Part shown: positions 1-8,000 of the stretch, in pieces
How positions within the stretch are numbered: the first letter of the stretch is position 1
How the letters are laid out: every line of letters starts with the position of its first letter
Assembly: GCA_046538945.1 (NCBI GenBank)
Contig: JBKHHW010000037.1
Location: 1-24,047, forward strand
Reading direction: 5' to 3'
DNA: 24,047 bases
Source: JAEZKC01 sp046538945
Lineage (GTDB): Bacteria > Fibrobacterota > Chitinivibrionia > Chitinivibrionales > Chitinispirillaceae
Notes under the pieces: generated by a model
The model's input: only the letters and a program-made list of their open reading frames with translations
Databases searched by the model: none
Told to the model about the DNA's origin: nothing
Made by a program: the position numbers and the translations under genes

Positions 1-7
1 GTTAGTC

Positions 8-34
8 CGTCCCCCGGCACACGTCCCCCGGCAC
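8..34. repeat. Tandem 14-bp direct repeat upstream of the MFS gene
   Basis: The 13-mer CGTCCCCCGGCAC occurs twice, at 8-20 and 22-34, one base apart (period 14). It lies 60-90 bp upstream of the MFS start. It could be a paired regulator site or simple-sequence duplication; nothing in the window decides between these. Confidence 0.5.
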
Positions 35-95
35 GCACATTGTAATTTAATACCTGCACATATTCATCCGCTCCACAAACGTACAGGCGCACGCA

Positions 96-1316
96 ATGTC
101 CAATTGGAAAAGAATCCTTCTGGTAATGACCATCTCGCAGCTGAGCACATCCATAGGATTCTCCATAATCTTCCCTTTCCTTCCCTTCTATGTGCGTGAG
201 TTGGGAACAGCCAGCGATTTCAGCACTGAATTCCTGGCAGGGCTTGTCTTCTCCTCACAGGCACTGGCCATGGCTGCAGCATCGCCTTTCTGGGGAATTC
301 TGGCGGACCGTTTCGGGCGCAAGCCGATGGTGGTACGGGCCATATTCGGCGGAAGCATCACCATTTTCCTCATGGGCCTGGCCCGGAGTGCGGAAGAGCT
401 TATCTTCCTGAGGGTGCTGCAGGGTCTGCTGAGCGGAGTGATAAGCTCCACCATGGCCCTGGTGGCCTCCGTGGCACCCAGGGGAAAGACCGGTTTCTCG
501 ATGGGTATACTTCAGCTCGGGATGTGGACCGGAGTTTCATCGGGTCCGCTTCTGGGGGGAATACTTGCTGACAACTACGGTTACCGGATTCCGTTTTTCG
601 TGACTGCCGCGCTGCTTGCCTTCACAGGGGCTCTCGTTTTGATTCTGGTTAAGGAGCCCTTTACCAGGGCGCCGGCACCGTCGGGTAGGTTTCATTTTCT
701 AAGAGACTGGCACCGGATACTGAAATCACCCGGATTGTCCACAACCCTCGCGCTCCGTTTTCTCAACAGTGTGGGAACGACTGCCATTCTACCTATCCTA
801 CCGCTGTATATCGAACAGCTGCTCGGATCGGGACAACAGACCGGTACCTATACAGGGCTTGTTGCCGGGGCGAGTTCCATTGCGGGGACGCTCAGTGCGG
901 TGATGCTTGGAAGACTGGGAGACCGTTCCGGGCACAAAAGGATTGTTCTCTTCACCTCTTTGGGAGCAGCGCTGTTCTTCATTGCGCAGATGTTCGTTTC
1001 CGCTCCGTGGCAGCTTCTTATGCTCCAGATCTTTGCCGGAGCGACGATTGGCGGTCTTCTGCCTTCGCTTACGGCACTTCTGGCCATCTATTCGAAATCA
1101 AGTGAACTGGGAAGTGTTTACGGGCTGGACAATTCCACCGTATCGGCGGGAAGAGCTGCGGCTCCACTGTTGGGAGCCGCGGTGGCTCTGCAGTTCGGTT
1201 TACGTGGGACATTCGCGTTCACCGGGCTGGTCTTTTTGCTTCTTGCCGTGCTCGCGACCGGGCTGCTCGGGACCGGCCGCGGCCTAGACAGTTCATCCGG
1301 AGGACATGCGGATTGA
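96..1316 (+). CDS. MFS multidrug efflux transporter, MdtG-like
   Basis: This 406-residue inner-membrane protein is a 12-helix Major Facilitator Superfamily drug:proton antiporter. The N-terminal half carries MFS motif A between helices 2 and 3 (G67-I-L-A-D71-R-F-G-R-K76), and a second copy of the motif, GRLGDRSGHKR, follows in the C-terminal half. The opening, with WKR followed by a hydrophobic helix and FPFLPFYVREL, and the ASPFWGxLADRxGRKPM stretch closely match the MdtG/multidrug subfamily. Family knowledge predicts export of lipophilic drugs; the actual substrate is unknown. The ATG has only a weak AGG upstream, but the N-terminus fits homologues well. The gene appears monocistronic and runs convergently into parC, overlapping its 3' end by 24 bp. 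Confidence 0.9.
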   Translation: MSNWKRILLVMTISQLSTSIGFSIIFPFLPFYVRELGTASDFSTEFLAGLVFSSQALAMAAASPFWGILADRFGRKPMVVRAIFGGSITIFLMGLARSAEELIFLRVLQGLLSGVISSTMALVASVAPRGKTGFSMGILQLGMWTGVSSGPLLGGILADNYGYRIPFFVTAALLAFTGALVLILVKEPFTRAPAPSGRFHFLRDWHRILKSPGLSTTLALRFLNSVGTTAILPILPLYIEQLLGSGQQTGTYTGLVAGASSIAGTLSAVMLGRLGDRSGHKRIVLFTSLGAALFFIAQMFVSAPWQLLMLQIFAGATIGGLLPSLTALLAIYSKSSELGSVYGLDNSTVSAGRAAAPLLGAAVALQFGLRGTFAFTGLVFLLLAVLATGLLGTGRGLDSSSGGHAD

Positions 1317-3188
1317 TTTGAGCTCCTTATTGGCAAGGCGCACACCTACCGCCTTCACACCCTTCACCAGGTAATCCTTAACAAAAAAGCTTTCAGCCAG
1401 TACCTTGAGGCGCGGCTTGGGCTTGTATTCAAGAGTCACCACCGAGTCCGAATCTGTTGAAAAACGGAGAATCGTGCAATTGTCAGGCACGAGAGTGTAA
1501 CTTTTGTTAAGTATGAACTTCTCGATTCTGCACCTCTTCAGGTAGGGGAATTTGGTGGCATCATCCCTGTAGATTACATTGAACACCAGGTCTTTATCGA
1601 CAAAGCCGCAATAAAGCATCCCCTTGTCCACAAACAGCTTGTCGGGCACATCGATCACCGAATATGTCCCGCTCTTTCTGATAACAAGAACACGGTCATA
1701 AGGAGAAACATCGAAAAGAACGTTGCCGTTGACCTCGTGTCCAAGATACCCGGTATCCTTGTCGTAGCGGAGCTTGAGGTTTCTCTGCGCAGCTTCCCTG
1801 ACATCCACCTTTTTAAAAGACACAAGTTCTGTCCGGCGGGGAAACTGTGACTTATACTTATCAATTAGCTTCTGAAGGAAAGACACGGAAAAGTCGATAA
1901 TGGAGTTCAGGGAATCCCGAATTTCCTTGAGACGGTTCTTTATATCCTGCATCTCCTTCTTTGCCCGGTTTATATCGTAAAGAGAGATTCTTCTGATAGG
2001 AATTCTAAGAAGCGTTTCCACATCCTCCACGGTGACTTCTCTTCTTATCTGTTTCTTGAATGGAGCGAGCCCGTCGAACACCGCCTTGATTACAGCATCC
2101 GCAGTGGTTTTTTCCTCGATTCTCTTGTAGATACGGTTTTCGATGAATATCTGTTCAAGAGTTTTGGCGTGCAGCTTATCGTTAAGTTTGCGTTCCTCAA
2201 GCTTGAGTTCGGCTTTGAGGATTTCAACCAGTTTTTCGGCATTGTGCCTGACTACTTCTGTAACACTCATCACGGTCGGCTTGTCATCCTTGATAACCAT
2301 GAGATTCACAGATATGGATGACTCGCAATCGGTGAAAGCGTAAAGCGCATCGACGGTATCCTCGGTGTGCACGCCGCGGGCGAGTCTGACCTCGATTTCC
2401 ACATTTTCAGCGGTGAAATCACTTATACCGGCGATCTTCAGTTTGCCCTTGCGGGCGGCGTTCTCGATTGAGGCGATGATTGATTCAGTTGTTGTGCCGA
2501 AGGGCAGCTCTTTTATCAGAATACGCTTTGGATCGCTGGTGTCAAGCTTGGCTCTGACAAGCACTTTTCCGTTTCCGTCATTGTAGTCGGAGACATCGGC
2601 AAACCCGCCGGTGGGAAAATCGGGAAATACCAGAAGCTGCTCTCCCTGAAGGAAGGCTATCTGGGCTTCGAGCAGTTCTATGAGATTATGCGGCAGGACC
2701 CTTGTTGACATTCCGACCGCGATACCCTCTGCACCCAGTGCAAGAAGCACCGGAAGTTTAGCCGGCAGAGTAACCGGTTCCCTGTTTCTCCCGTCGTATG
2801 AATCGACATATTCGGTTATTTCCGGATTGAACAGGGCTTCACGGGCCAGAGGAGACAGACGGCACTCGATATAACGGACAGCGGATGCGGGATCTCCGGT
2901 AAGGATATTGCCGAAATTACCCTGCTTGTCGATGAACTGTTCCTTGTTGGCAAGCGTCACGAGTGCATCCCCGATGGATGCATCACCGTGGGGATGATAT
3001 TTCATGCACTGCCCCACCACATTGGCCACTTTATGGAACTTGCCGTCATCCACTTCATGAAGTGTGTGAAGGATACGGCGCTGAACGGGTTTCAGACCGT
3101 CATCGATATGCGGAATGGCCCTGTCTTTTATGACATAGGACGCATACTCCAGAAAATTGGTATTGTACAGATTATTAACATAAGCCAT
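1293..3188 (-). CDS. parC: DNA topoisomerase IV subunit A (GyrA/ParC type)
   Basis: This is the breakage-reunion subunit of a type IIA topoisomerase, which with ParE decatenates and relaxes DNA. The N-terminal core has the conserved YHPHGD block (residues 64-69) and the catalytic Arg105-Tyr106 pair in SAVRY. A GyrA-like coiled coil follows (about 330-460), then a shortened C-terminal domain (about 480-631). At 631 residues it is shorter than E. coli ParC, and it matches the compact Bacteroidetes/chlamydial type (NTNFLEYASYVIKDRAIP, GDASIGDAL). The quinolone-determining Ser is Ala70, while the acidic partner is kept as Asp74. The ATG overlaps the parE stop by one base (TGATG), implying translational coupling. 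The 3' end overlaps the convergent MFS gene. ParC is preferred over GyrA because of the short C-terminal domain and the partner ParE. Confidence 0.93.
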   Translation of the reverse strand: MAYVNNLYNTNFLEYASYVIKDRAIPHIDDGLKPVQRRILHTLHEVDDGKFHKVANVVGQCMKYHPHGDASIGDALVTLANKEQFIDKQGNFGNILTGDPASAVRYIECRLSPLAREALFNPEITEYVDSYDGRNREPVTLPAKLPVLLALGAEGIAVGMSTRVLPHNLIELLEAQIAFLQGEQLLVFPDFPTGGFADVSDYNDGNGKVLVRAKLDTSDPKRILIKELPFGTTTESIIASIENAARKGKLKIAGISDFTAENVEIEVRLARGVHTEDTVDALYAFTDCESSISVNLMVIKDDKPTVMSVTEVVRHNAEKLVEILKAELKLEERKLNDKLHAKTLEQIFIENRIYKRIEEKTTADAVIKAVFDGLAPFKKQIRREVTVEDVETLLRIPIRRISLYDINRAKKEMQDIKNRLKEIRDSLNSIIDFSVSFLQKLIDKYKSQFPRRTELVSFKKVDVREAAQRNLKLRYDKDTGYLGHEVNGNVLFDVSPYDRVLVIRKSGTYSVIDVPDKLFVDKGMLYCGFVDKDLVFNVIYRDDATKFPYLKRCRIEKFILNKSYTLVPDNCTILRFSTDSDSVVTLEYKPKPRLKVLAESFFVKDYLVKGVKAVGVRLANKELKSIRMSSG

Positions 3189-4990
3189 CAGATCAGATTC
3201 TCCATAATGTATTCACGTCTTTCAGGAGTGTTCTTGCCCATATAGAACTTCAGAGTTTCGGGTATGTTCTTGACGGACTTGATATTTACCTCCACGAGTC
3301 TCATATCGGCCCCGATAAACTGACCGAACTCCTTTGGAGAGATTTCACCCAGCCCCTTGAACCGGGTCACTTCCGGATCCCGGATCGCCTTGATTGCGGC
3401 ATCCCGCTCCTTTTCACTGTAGCAGTAGCGGGTCTCTTTCTTGTTGCGCACCCTGAAAAGCGGAGTTTCCAGAATAAACACATGACCGGCCACCACCAGT
3501 TCCTCGAAATATGTCAGAAAGAAAGTAAGAAGCAGATTTCTTATGTGAAATCCGTCCACGTCGGCATCCGTGGCGAGAACAATCCGGTTGTATCTGAGAT
3601 TCTCGATGTCCTCCTCTATTCCAAGCGCCATCATCATGTCGTACAGCTCCTCATTTTGATATATGGCGGCCTTGGTTTTGCCGAACACGTTCTGCGGCTT
3701 CCCTTTCAGGGTATATATGGCCTGAGTGTACACGTCACGGGCTGAGATTATCGATCCGCCCGCAGATTGACCCTCCGTGAGAAAGATGGTTGACTTGTCG
3801 CCATCCTTATCGGTTCTGAAATGGTATTTGCAGTCTTTTAGATTGGGAATTTTAATTTCGACCCGCTTCGCAGCTTCCTTCGCTTCCTTTTTAACCTTGT
3901 TAAGCTCGGTGCGGAGCTTCTCGTTCTGAACGATCTTGCTCTCAAGCTGACGGGCGGCTTCGGTGTTCTTGTGAAGGAAATCCACCACCGCAGATTTGAC
4001 TTCGGATACGATCTCACCCCGGATCTCAGTATTGCCCAGCTTGTTTTTGGTCTGGGACTCAAACACCGGAGATTTCAGTTTTATGGCGACTGCACCGGCA
4101 ATGCCGTCCCGGACATCCACACCCGAGTAGTTCTTTTTGAAGAACTCGTTGACACCTTTAAGAACCCCCTCCCTGAACGCACTGAGGTGGGTTCCTCCGT
4201 CACTTGTGTGCTGCCCATTAACAAAAGAAAAATAGGTCTCGCCATAGGTCTGGGTATGGGTAAACGCGAACTCGAGCTGTTTTCCCCTGTAGTACCCGAT
4301 ATTGTACACGACCTTGTCTCCGACCTCGTTATGAAGAAGATCAAAAAGGCCGTTTTTCGATTCGAATTTCTGTTTTCCGTAAAAGAGCTTCAGACCGGAA
4401 TTGAGGTAAGCGTAGTTCCAGAGCCGCTGTTCCACATACTCGTGATTAAAAACATAATCACCGAATATCTCCTCATCCGGAAGAAATTCCACATACGTAC
4501 CGTCAGGCTCGTTTCTGGCTTTACCGTTTTTCTTCGACTTAAGCGCTCCTCTTTGGAAAACTGCTTCAAAGGAGCTTCCGTTCCTGTAGGATACGACTCT
4601 GAAATGACTGGAAAGCGCATTGACCGCTTTGGTTCCCACACCGTTAAGCCCCACACTGAACTGGAACACATCATCATTGTACTTGGCGCCGGTATTGATA
4701 ATCGAAACGCAGTCTATCACTTTACCCAAAGGAATGCCGCGACCGTAGTCTCTTACGGAAACAAGCCGGTCCTCGACAGAGACCTCGACCTTTTTTCCGT
4801 ATCCCATGATGTATTCATCAACGGCATTATCGATCACTTCCTTGAGCAGAATATAGACTCCGTCATCAGGATTGGATCCATCACCCAGTCTTCCAATGTA
4901 CATACCACTTCTGAGCCGTATGTGCTCAAGAGAGCTGAGAGTCTTGATCTTACTTTCATCATAAACAGGAGATTTAGTGTTTTTTGCCAT
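3188..4990 (-). CDS. parE: DNA topoisomerase IV subunit B (ParE)
   Basis: This is the ATPase subunit of topoisomerase IV, 600 residues from the chosen ATG. The GHKL ATPase domain shows EVIDNAVDE (Glu51, Asn55), RDYGRGIP (Asp81) and GLNGVGTKAVNALS. The QTK loop of the transducer domain lies near 313-317. The TOPRIM domain shows TEGQSAGG (Glu406), TDADVDG (Asp475, Asp477, Asp479) and FKGLGE. The length fits ParE rather than the longer GyrB. An in-frame TTG at 5056 would add 22 residues, but it lacks a Shine-Dalgarno and the extension is not family-like. The ATG at 4990 is preceded closely by AGGA and starts a typical N-terminus. The gene is co-transcribed with parC, with a one-base overlap. Confidence 0.93.
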   Translation of the reverse strand: MAKNTKSPVYDESKIKTLSSLEHIRLRSGMYIGRLGDGSNPDDGVYILLKEVIDNAVDEYIMGYGKKVEVSVEDRLVSVRDYGRGIPLGKVIDCVSIINTGAKYNDDVFQFSVGLNGVGTKAVNALSSHFRVVSYRNGSSFEAVFQRGALKSKKNGKARNEPDGTYVEFLPDEEIFGDYVFNHEYVEQRLWNYAYLNSGLKLFYGKQKFESKNGLFDLLHNEVGDKVVYNIGYYRGKQLEFAFTHTQTYGETYFSFVNGQHTSDGGTHLSAFREGVLKGVNEFFKKNYSGVDVRDGIAGAVAIKLKSPVFESQTKNKLGNTEIRGEIVSEVKSAVVDFLHKNTEAARQLESKIVQNEKLRTELNKVKKEAKEAAKRVEIKIPNLKDCKYHFRTDKDGDKSTIFLTEGQSAGGSIISARDVYTQAIYTLKGKPQNVFGKTKAAIYQNEELYDMMMALGIEEDIENLRYNRIVLATDADVDGFHIRNLLLTFFLTYFEELVVAGHVFILETPLFRVRNKKETRYCYSEKERDAAIKAIRDPEVTRFKGLGEISPKEFGQFIGADMRLVEVNIKSVKNIPETLKFYMGKNTPERREYIMENLI

Positions 4991-5082
4991 AATCCTATAC
5001 TGATTCAGTTTGCGTGCGAGCAGACACCTGCATTGAATTTTCCGGAATTTGAACAAAAGTAAAGAAAACCGGACAGATTCTG

Positions 5083-5111
5083 AAAATAAATCGAACTTAT
5101 TTGGGACACAA
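5083..5111 (-). promoter_or_regulatory. Candidate sigma70-type promoter for parE-parC
   Basis: On the minus strand, TTGTGT (5106-5111) and TATTTT (5083-5088) are separated by exactly 17 bp, about 90 bp upstream of the parE ATG. Match quality is moderate and the region is AT-rich, so chance is possible. Confidence 0.35.
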
Positions 5112-5336
5112 GCGGGTCATATACTCAATTTTGTGCCTTTCCTCCATGATGCCACAACAGATTGAATTTCTGACATCAATCCGCAGATCGTTATCCATAT
5201 ATTTAGGCGAAAGGGGGCCAATATTGTGTTTTCGGGGACGATGATCTGTTTTTTATCACTGCCGGACCAGCTCACCGGACATGAAACAAAGCAAGGACAG
5301 GTTTGCGGATGTGAACCAGATTCTGAAGCAGTTACG

Positions 5337-5371
5337 AAAAAATCCCCGAAGGTGCCGATCATTTCACCTCC
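5337..5371 (-). terminator. Candidate terminator of the GH57 gene
   Basis: On the minus strand, GGAGGTG (5365-5371) can pair with CACCTTC (5348-5354), seven pairs including one G-U, over a 10-nt loop. A run of six U (5337-5342) follows after a GGGGA spacer. It lies 38 nt past the GH57 stop. The wide loop and the spacer make it a weak call. Confidence 0.35.
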
Positions 5372-5408
5372 GAGGATCATTCATTTGCCCGGACAGCAAC
5401 GCACCCTA

Positions 5409-7553
5409 TCAGGCCAGAAAAACACGCTCCAGAGAGGAAACGGACCTGTTTCCCTTGCCGTCCTCCACGTCTATATAATAGCGCACATCACCCATTCCCT
5501 GAGGAAGCTGGGCGGTGTAGTACTGACCCACTATCGCCGGATCGGTGCGGGAGGGATAGGTTCCGCCACTCATTCTGATGCGCTTTTGGGATCCCTGAGC
5601 CCTGATCACCAGATCCACCCGGGACACCCCCGATACATCATATACAAAGGTGTGCACTGTACCCTGCTTTGGGGCATCGATGAGACATCCCTGGCCCCAG
5701 GCTTTTCCTCCCGGGTTCTCCGGGGTCACCCAGGGAGCGAAAACTGTCGCTCCGGTACGGTCTGATCCTTCGGACACGACTTTATCCACCTGAGGCTTGA
5801 TCAGAGAAAAAGCGGCGTTGACAGCCTCGGTCACCTGCCTGTCCCACACATCCTGACCGGTCCAGTACCAATAACAGCTCGTTTCCGCCGTAAGAAGCAG
5901 ACGCCTTGCTGTGGAAATGGCATCGTTCTGGAACCCGAGATCCTCCAGAGTGTAGATGCAGTTCTGGAGTGCGGTGAGCACGGCCCAGGAATTGAGATCC
6001 GGGGAATAGGGCTGCTCGTACATGCTGAACCATTTTCTGAACTGCGGATCCCCGTTGTCCGCACCGGCCCAGGATCCCGGCTCCACGTGCACCGCATTGG
6101 CCGGGTCCGGCGGATACATCTCCAGGTAATCTTCGATGGTGGACAACTCGAACCGCTCATCACTCTTCAGCCACTCCACCATCCGCCCGGTGTTGTGACG
6201 GTAGTAGCTGTCTGATCCCCCACCGTGATTGTCCCCATCGGAATGAAGCAGGAAAAATGGAGGATGCTTCGGATCGAACGTGCCCTTCTCCACCATGTCA
6301 TCATAGATCTGTCCCAGAACCTGTTCGTACTGAAGAGCCCCGAAACCTCCCCTGCCGTCCTCGTTACCGATATACCTCTCGGCCGGCACTCCGATTATCT
6401 TGTGTACAGTACCATCCACATCCTCGTACTTTATGTACTCGGGGCGAAGAAGAGAAGGGCTTATGGGACTTGGCGCCCAGATATTAGACAGTCTCATCCA
6501 GTCACCCGCGGGCGGATTTTCCTGTTCAGCCTGATTGGGAGGAAGCAACCCCTCCTCTTTTCCCGGATAGGGGTAGTCACTGCAGGCCCGGTACCGGTGC
6601 ACGGAATCGTAGATCACCGCCTTGACACCAGCCTTATTGAGCCAGGGAATCATTCTGACATGAAAAGCAGTTTCGGGAGGGAAAAGAATGCCTGACGTAT
6701 CCACGCCGAAGGTTTGACTGATGATTTTGCGATGCATTTCAATCTGGGCCATTATGTCCCGACCGGGTATAAGGGCCATCAGGGGATGGTAAAAACCGAA
6801 ATCAGTGAATGAAATGCGCTTTTTGCCGGATGACGTCGTCTCCCGGGCCATTTTTTTCATCTCTTCGTTCCATTTGGAGAAAACACCGCCGCACAAACCA
6901 TCCCTGGCACACCTGTTGAGCTGTTCCACAAGAGAACCGCTCCAGCTGGTTGAGATTCCCGCATGATCAAGCCCCCCCTGTATGTACTGGACAACTGCAT
7001 CGGGGATGAACCGGGTGTACGCCCCGCCTCTTGAACCGAAGATTCCGTCCTTCTCTCCGTCCCAGTATTCGGTGTCTGTGGAACGGTAGTAGGGCTGATG
7101 CATATGTTTATGAATGCCGAAGAACAGCTTTACGCCGCGGGTCTGTCCCACCCTGAGGGATGTCTTTTTCGTGGGTTGCGATACACTGCCGGGCTTTATT
7201 TTCACTTCACCGAACGTTTTGATCCAGTCGCCGCCGCCTGAGTTCTGCCAGTCGGCCCTGCGGCAGCCCTCGATCTGCACCTGGAAAGTACCGGCAGGCA
7301 ACCTTCCCGAAGGAACCGTCACGGAGTAGAGACCGGGTTTTTTCATGTTGATGGAAGTACCGTTGAACAGATGCTCCCTGTTGTATTCTCTTATGATAAC
7401 CTGGGGAAAAGGTATCACTCCGTCGGAGGCGAATTCGATATCGAACTGCACGCTGCGGTTGCTCTGTCCTTCGGTTTTGATTTCCCGCGGTATAGTTACT
7501 GAGGTAATTTGCGAAAAAAGACCTTCCCTGGAAGTTTTGTTCTGCAAGCCCAT
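5409..7553 (-). CDS. Glycoside hydrolase family 57-type protein
   Basis: This 714-residue, probably cytoplasmic protein has no signal peptide. An N-terminal beta-sandwich-like domain (about 15-125) precedes a GH57-type (beta/alpha)7 catalytic region starting at KLFFGIHKHMHQPYY, whose HQP (152-154) is the hallmark GH57 region 1. GILFPPETAF (288-297) fits the nucleophile region, with Glu294 the candidate. LLHSDGDNHGGG (435-446) fits the acid/base region, with Asp439 or Asp441 the candidate. A helical segment follows, then a C-terminal beta-rich domain (about 600-714). GH57 enzymes are alpha-amylases, branching enzymes or amylopullulanases acting on alpha-glucans; activity here is inferred, and the exact specificity is not visible. 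The ATG at 7553 has a strong AGGAGG seven to eight bases upstream. It is transcribed alone from a TATAAT promoter. Confidence 0.8.
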   Translation of the reverse strand: MGLQNKTSREGLFSQITSVTIPREIKTEGQSNRSVQFDIEFASDGVIPFPQVIIREYNREHLFNGTSINMKKPGLYSVTVPSGRLPAGTFQVQIEGCRRADWQNSGGGDWIKTFGEVKIKPGSVSQPTKKTSLRVGQTRGVKLFFGIHKHMHQPYYRSTDTEYWDGEKDGIFGSRGGAYTRFIPDAVVQYIQGGLDHAGISTSWSGSLVEQLNRCARDGLCGGVFSKWNEEMKKMARETTSSGKKRISFTDFGFYHPLMALIPGRDIMAQIEMHRKIISQTFGVDTSGILFPPETAFHVRMIPWLNKAGVKAVIYDSVHRYRACSDYPYPGKEEGLLPPNQAEQENPPAGDWMRLSNIWAPSPISPSLLRPEYIKYEDVDGTVHKIIGVPAERYIGNEDGRGGFGALQYEQVLGQIYDDMVEKGTFDPKHPPFFLLHSDGDNHGGGSDSYYRHNTGRMVEWLKSDERFELSTIEDYLEMYPPDPANAVHVEPGSWAGADNGDPQFRKWFSMYEQPYSPDLNSWAVLTALQNCIYTLEDLGFQNDAISTARRLLLTAETSCYWYWTGQDVWDRQVTEAVNAAFSLIKPQVDKVVSEGSDRTGATVFAPWVTPENPGGKAWGQGCLIDAPKQGTVHTFVYDVSGVSRVDLVIRAQGSQKRIRMSGGTYPSRTDPAIVGQYYTAQLPQGMGDVRYYIDVEDGKGNRSVSSLERVFLA

Positions 7554-7602
7554 TCACTCCTCCTGATGATGTATCTAGGGTTAAAATTGGTGATGTCTTT
7601 TT

Positions 7603-7631
7603 ATTATATGTATGTGTGTTCGACAGCGCCA
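7603..7631 (-). promoter_or_regulatory. Promoter of the GH57 gene
   Basis: A perfect TATAAT lies on the minus strand at 7603-7608. A poor -35 (TGGCGC, 7626-7631) sits 17 bp upstream. The -10 is about 50 bp from the GH57 ATG. A weak -35 with a perfect -10 suggests possible activator dependence, which is inference. Confidence 0.5.
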
Positions 7632-7966
7632 CATTTTTCCGATCCGGGCAGGAAAAGAACGCTGCAACAGATGATAGAAAGGTAATCAATAGCAGAAAGT
7701 ATGCCTTTTTAGAACAAAACGGTAAAAAGAAGAACCGCGGACCGAAAATAATCCCGACCGGCCGATAGTCTACTGTTTTGATTACAAGATATTAAGGAAT
7801 CAAACTGCAAGGAAAAACTGCACAGAATAAAACAGTCAGAAGAGTTTTGATCAGTTATTTTGCATACTTTGAGGCCGTTTTCATACCGAAGCGCTCAGAA
7901 GCATATATTCAGCTATAAAAACCGCACAGACGCAAAAATCGTTTGCAGTAATGAAAAGGGGGGAAT

Positions 7967-7994
7967 GGTCGTTCGTGCAACTGCACGAACGACC
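7967..7994 (-). terminator. Terminator hairpin of the efflux operon
   Basis: GGTCGTTCGTGC (7967-7978) and GCACGAACGACC (7983-7994) form a perfect 12-bp stem with a 4-nt loop, starting 6 nt past the rnd stop on the minus strand. The downstream tract reads ATTCCCCCCTTTTC, so the U-run is imperfect, but stem strength and position fit the end of the operon. Confidence 0.7.
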
Positions 7995-8000
7995 CGGGAG

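Larger units (their letters stand above)
4991..5408. other. Intergenic region upstream of parE
   Basis: These 418 bp separate the end of the GH57 gene from the parE start. They hold a candidate terminator for the first and a candidate promoter for the second, listed separately. Open frames of up to 88 codons on either strand lack Shine-Dalgarno sites and recognisable composition, so no gene is called. Confidence 0.6.
7554..8000. other. Intergenic region between the GH57 and rnd genes
   Basis: This is an AT-rich non-coding stretch of 447 bp. It holds the GH57 promoter near 7603-7631 and the rnd operon terminator at 7967-7994. The roughly 330 bp between them show no convincing ORF, RNA gene or repeat; a plus-strand open frame crossing this region runs antisense into rnd and is not a gene. 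Confidence 0.6.

Noticed and set aside
3971..5062. 363-codon open frame on the plus strand
   Set aside because: It lies antisense to parE, which has unmistakable GHKL and TOPRIM motifs. There is no Shine-Dalgarno and no recognisable product.
5117..5380. 87-codon minus-strand frame before parE
   Set aside because: It has no usable ribosome site or homology cue and covers the promoter/terminator region.
5226..5765. 179-codon plus-strand frame overlapping the GH57 gene end
   Set aside because: It is antisense to a well-supported gene over most of its length, and the composition is not protein-like.
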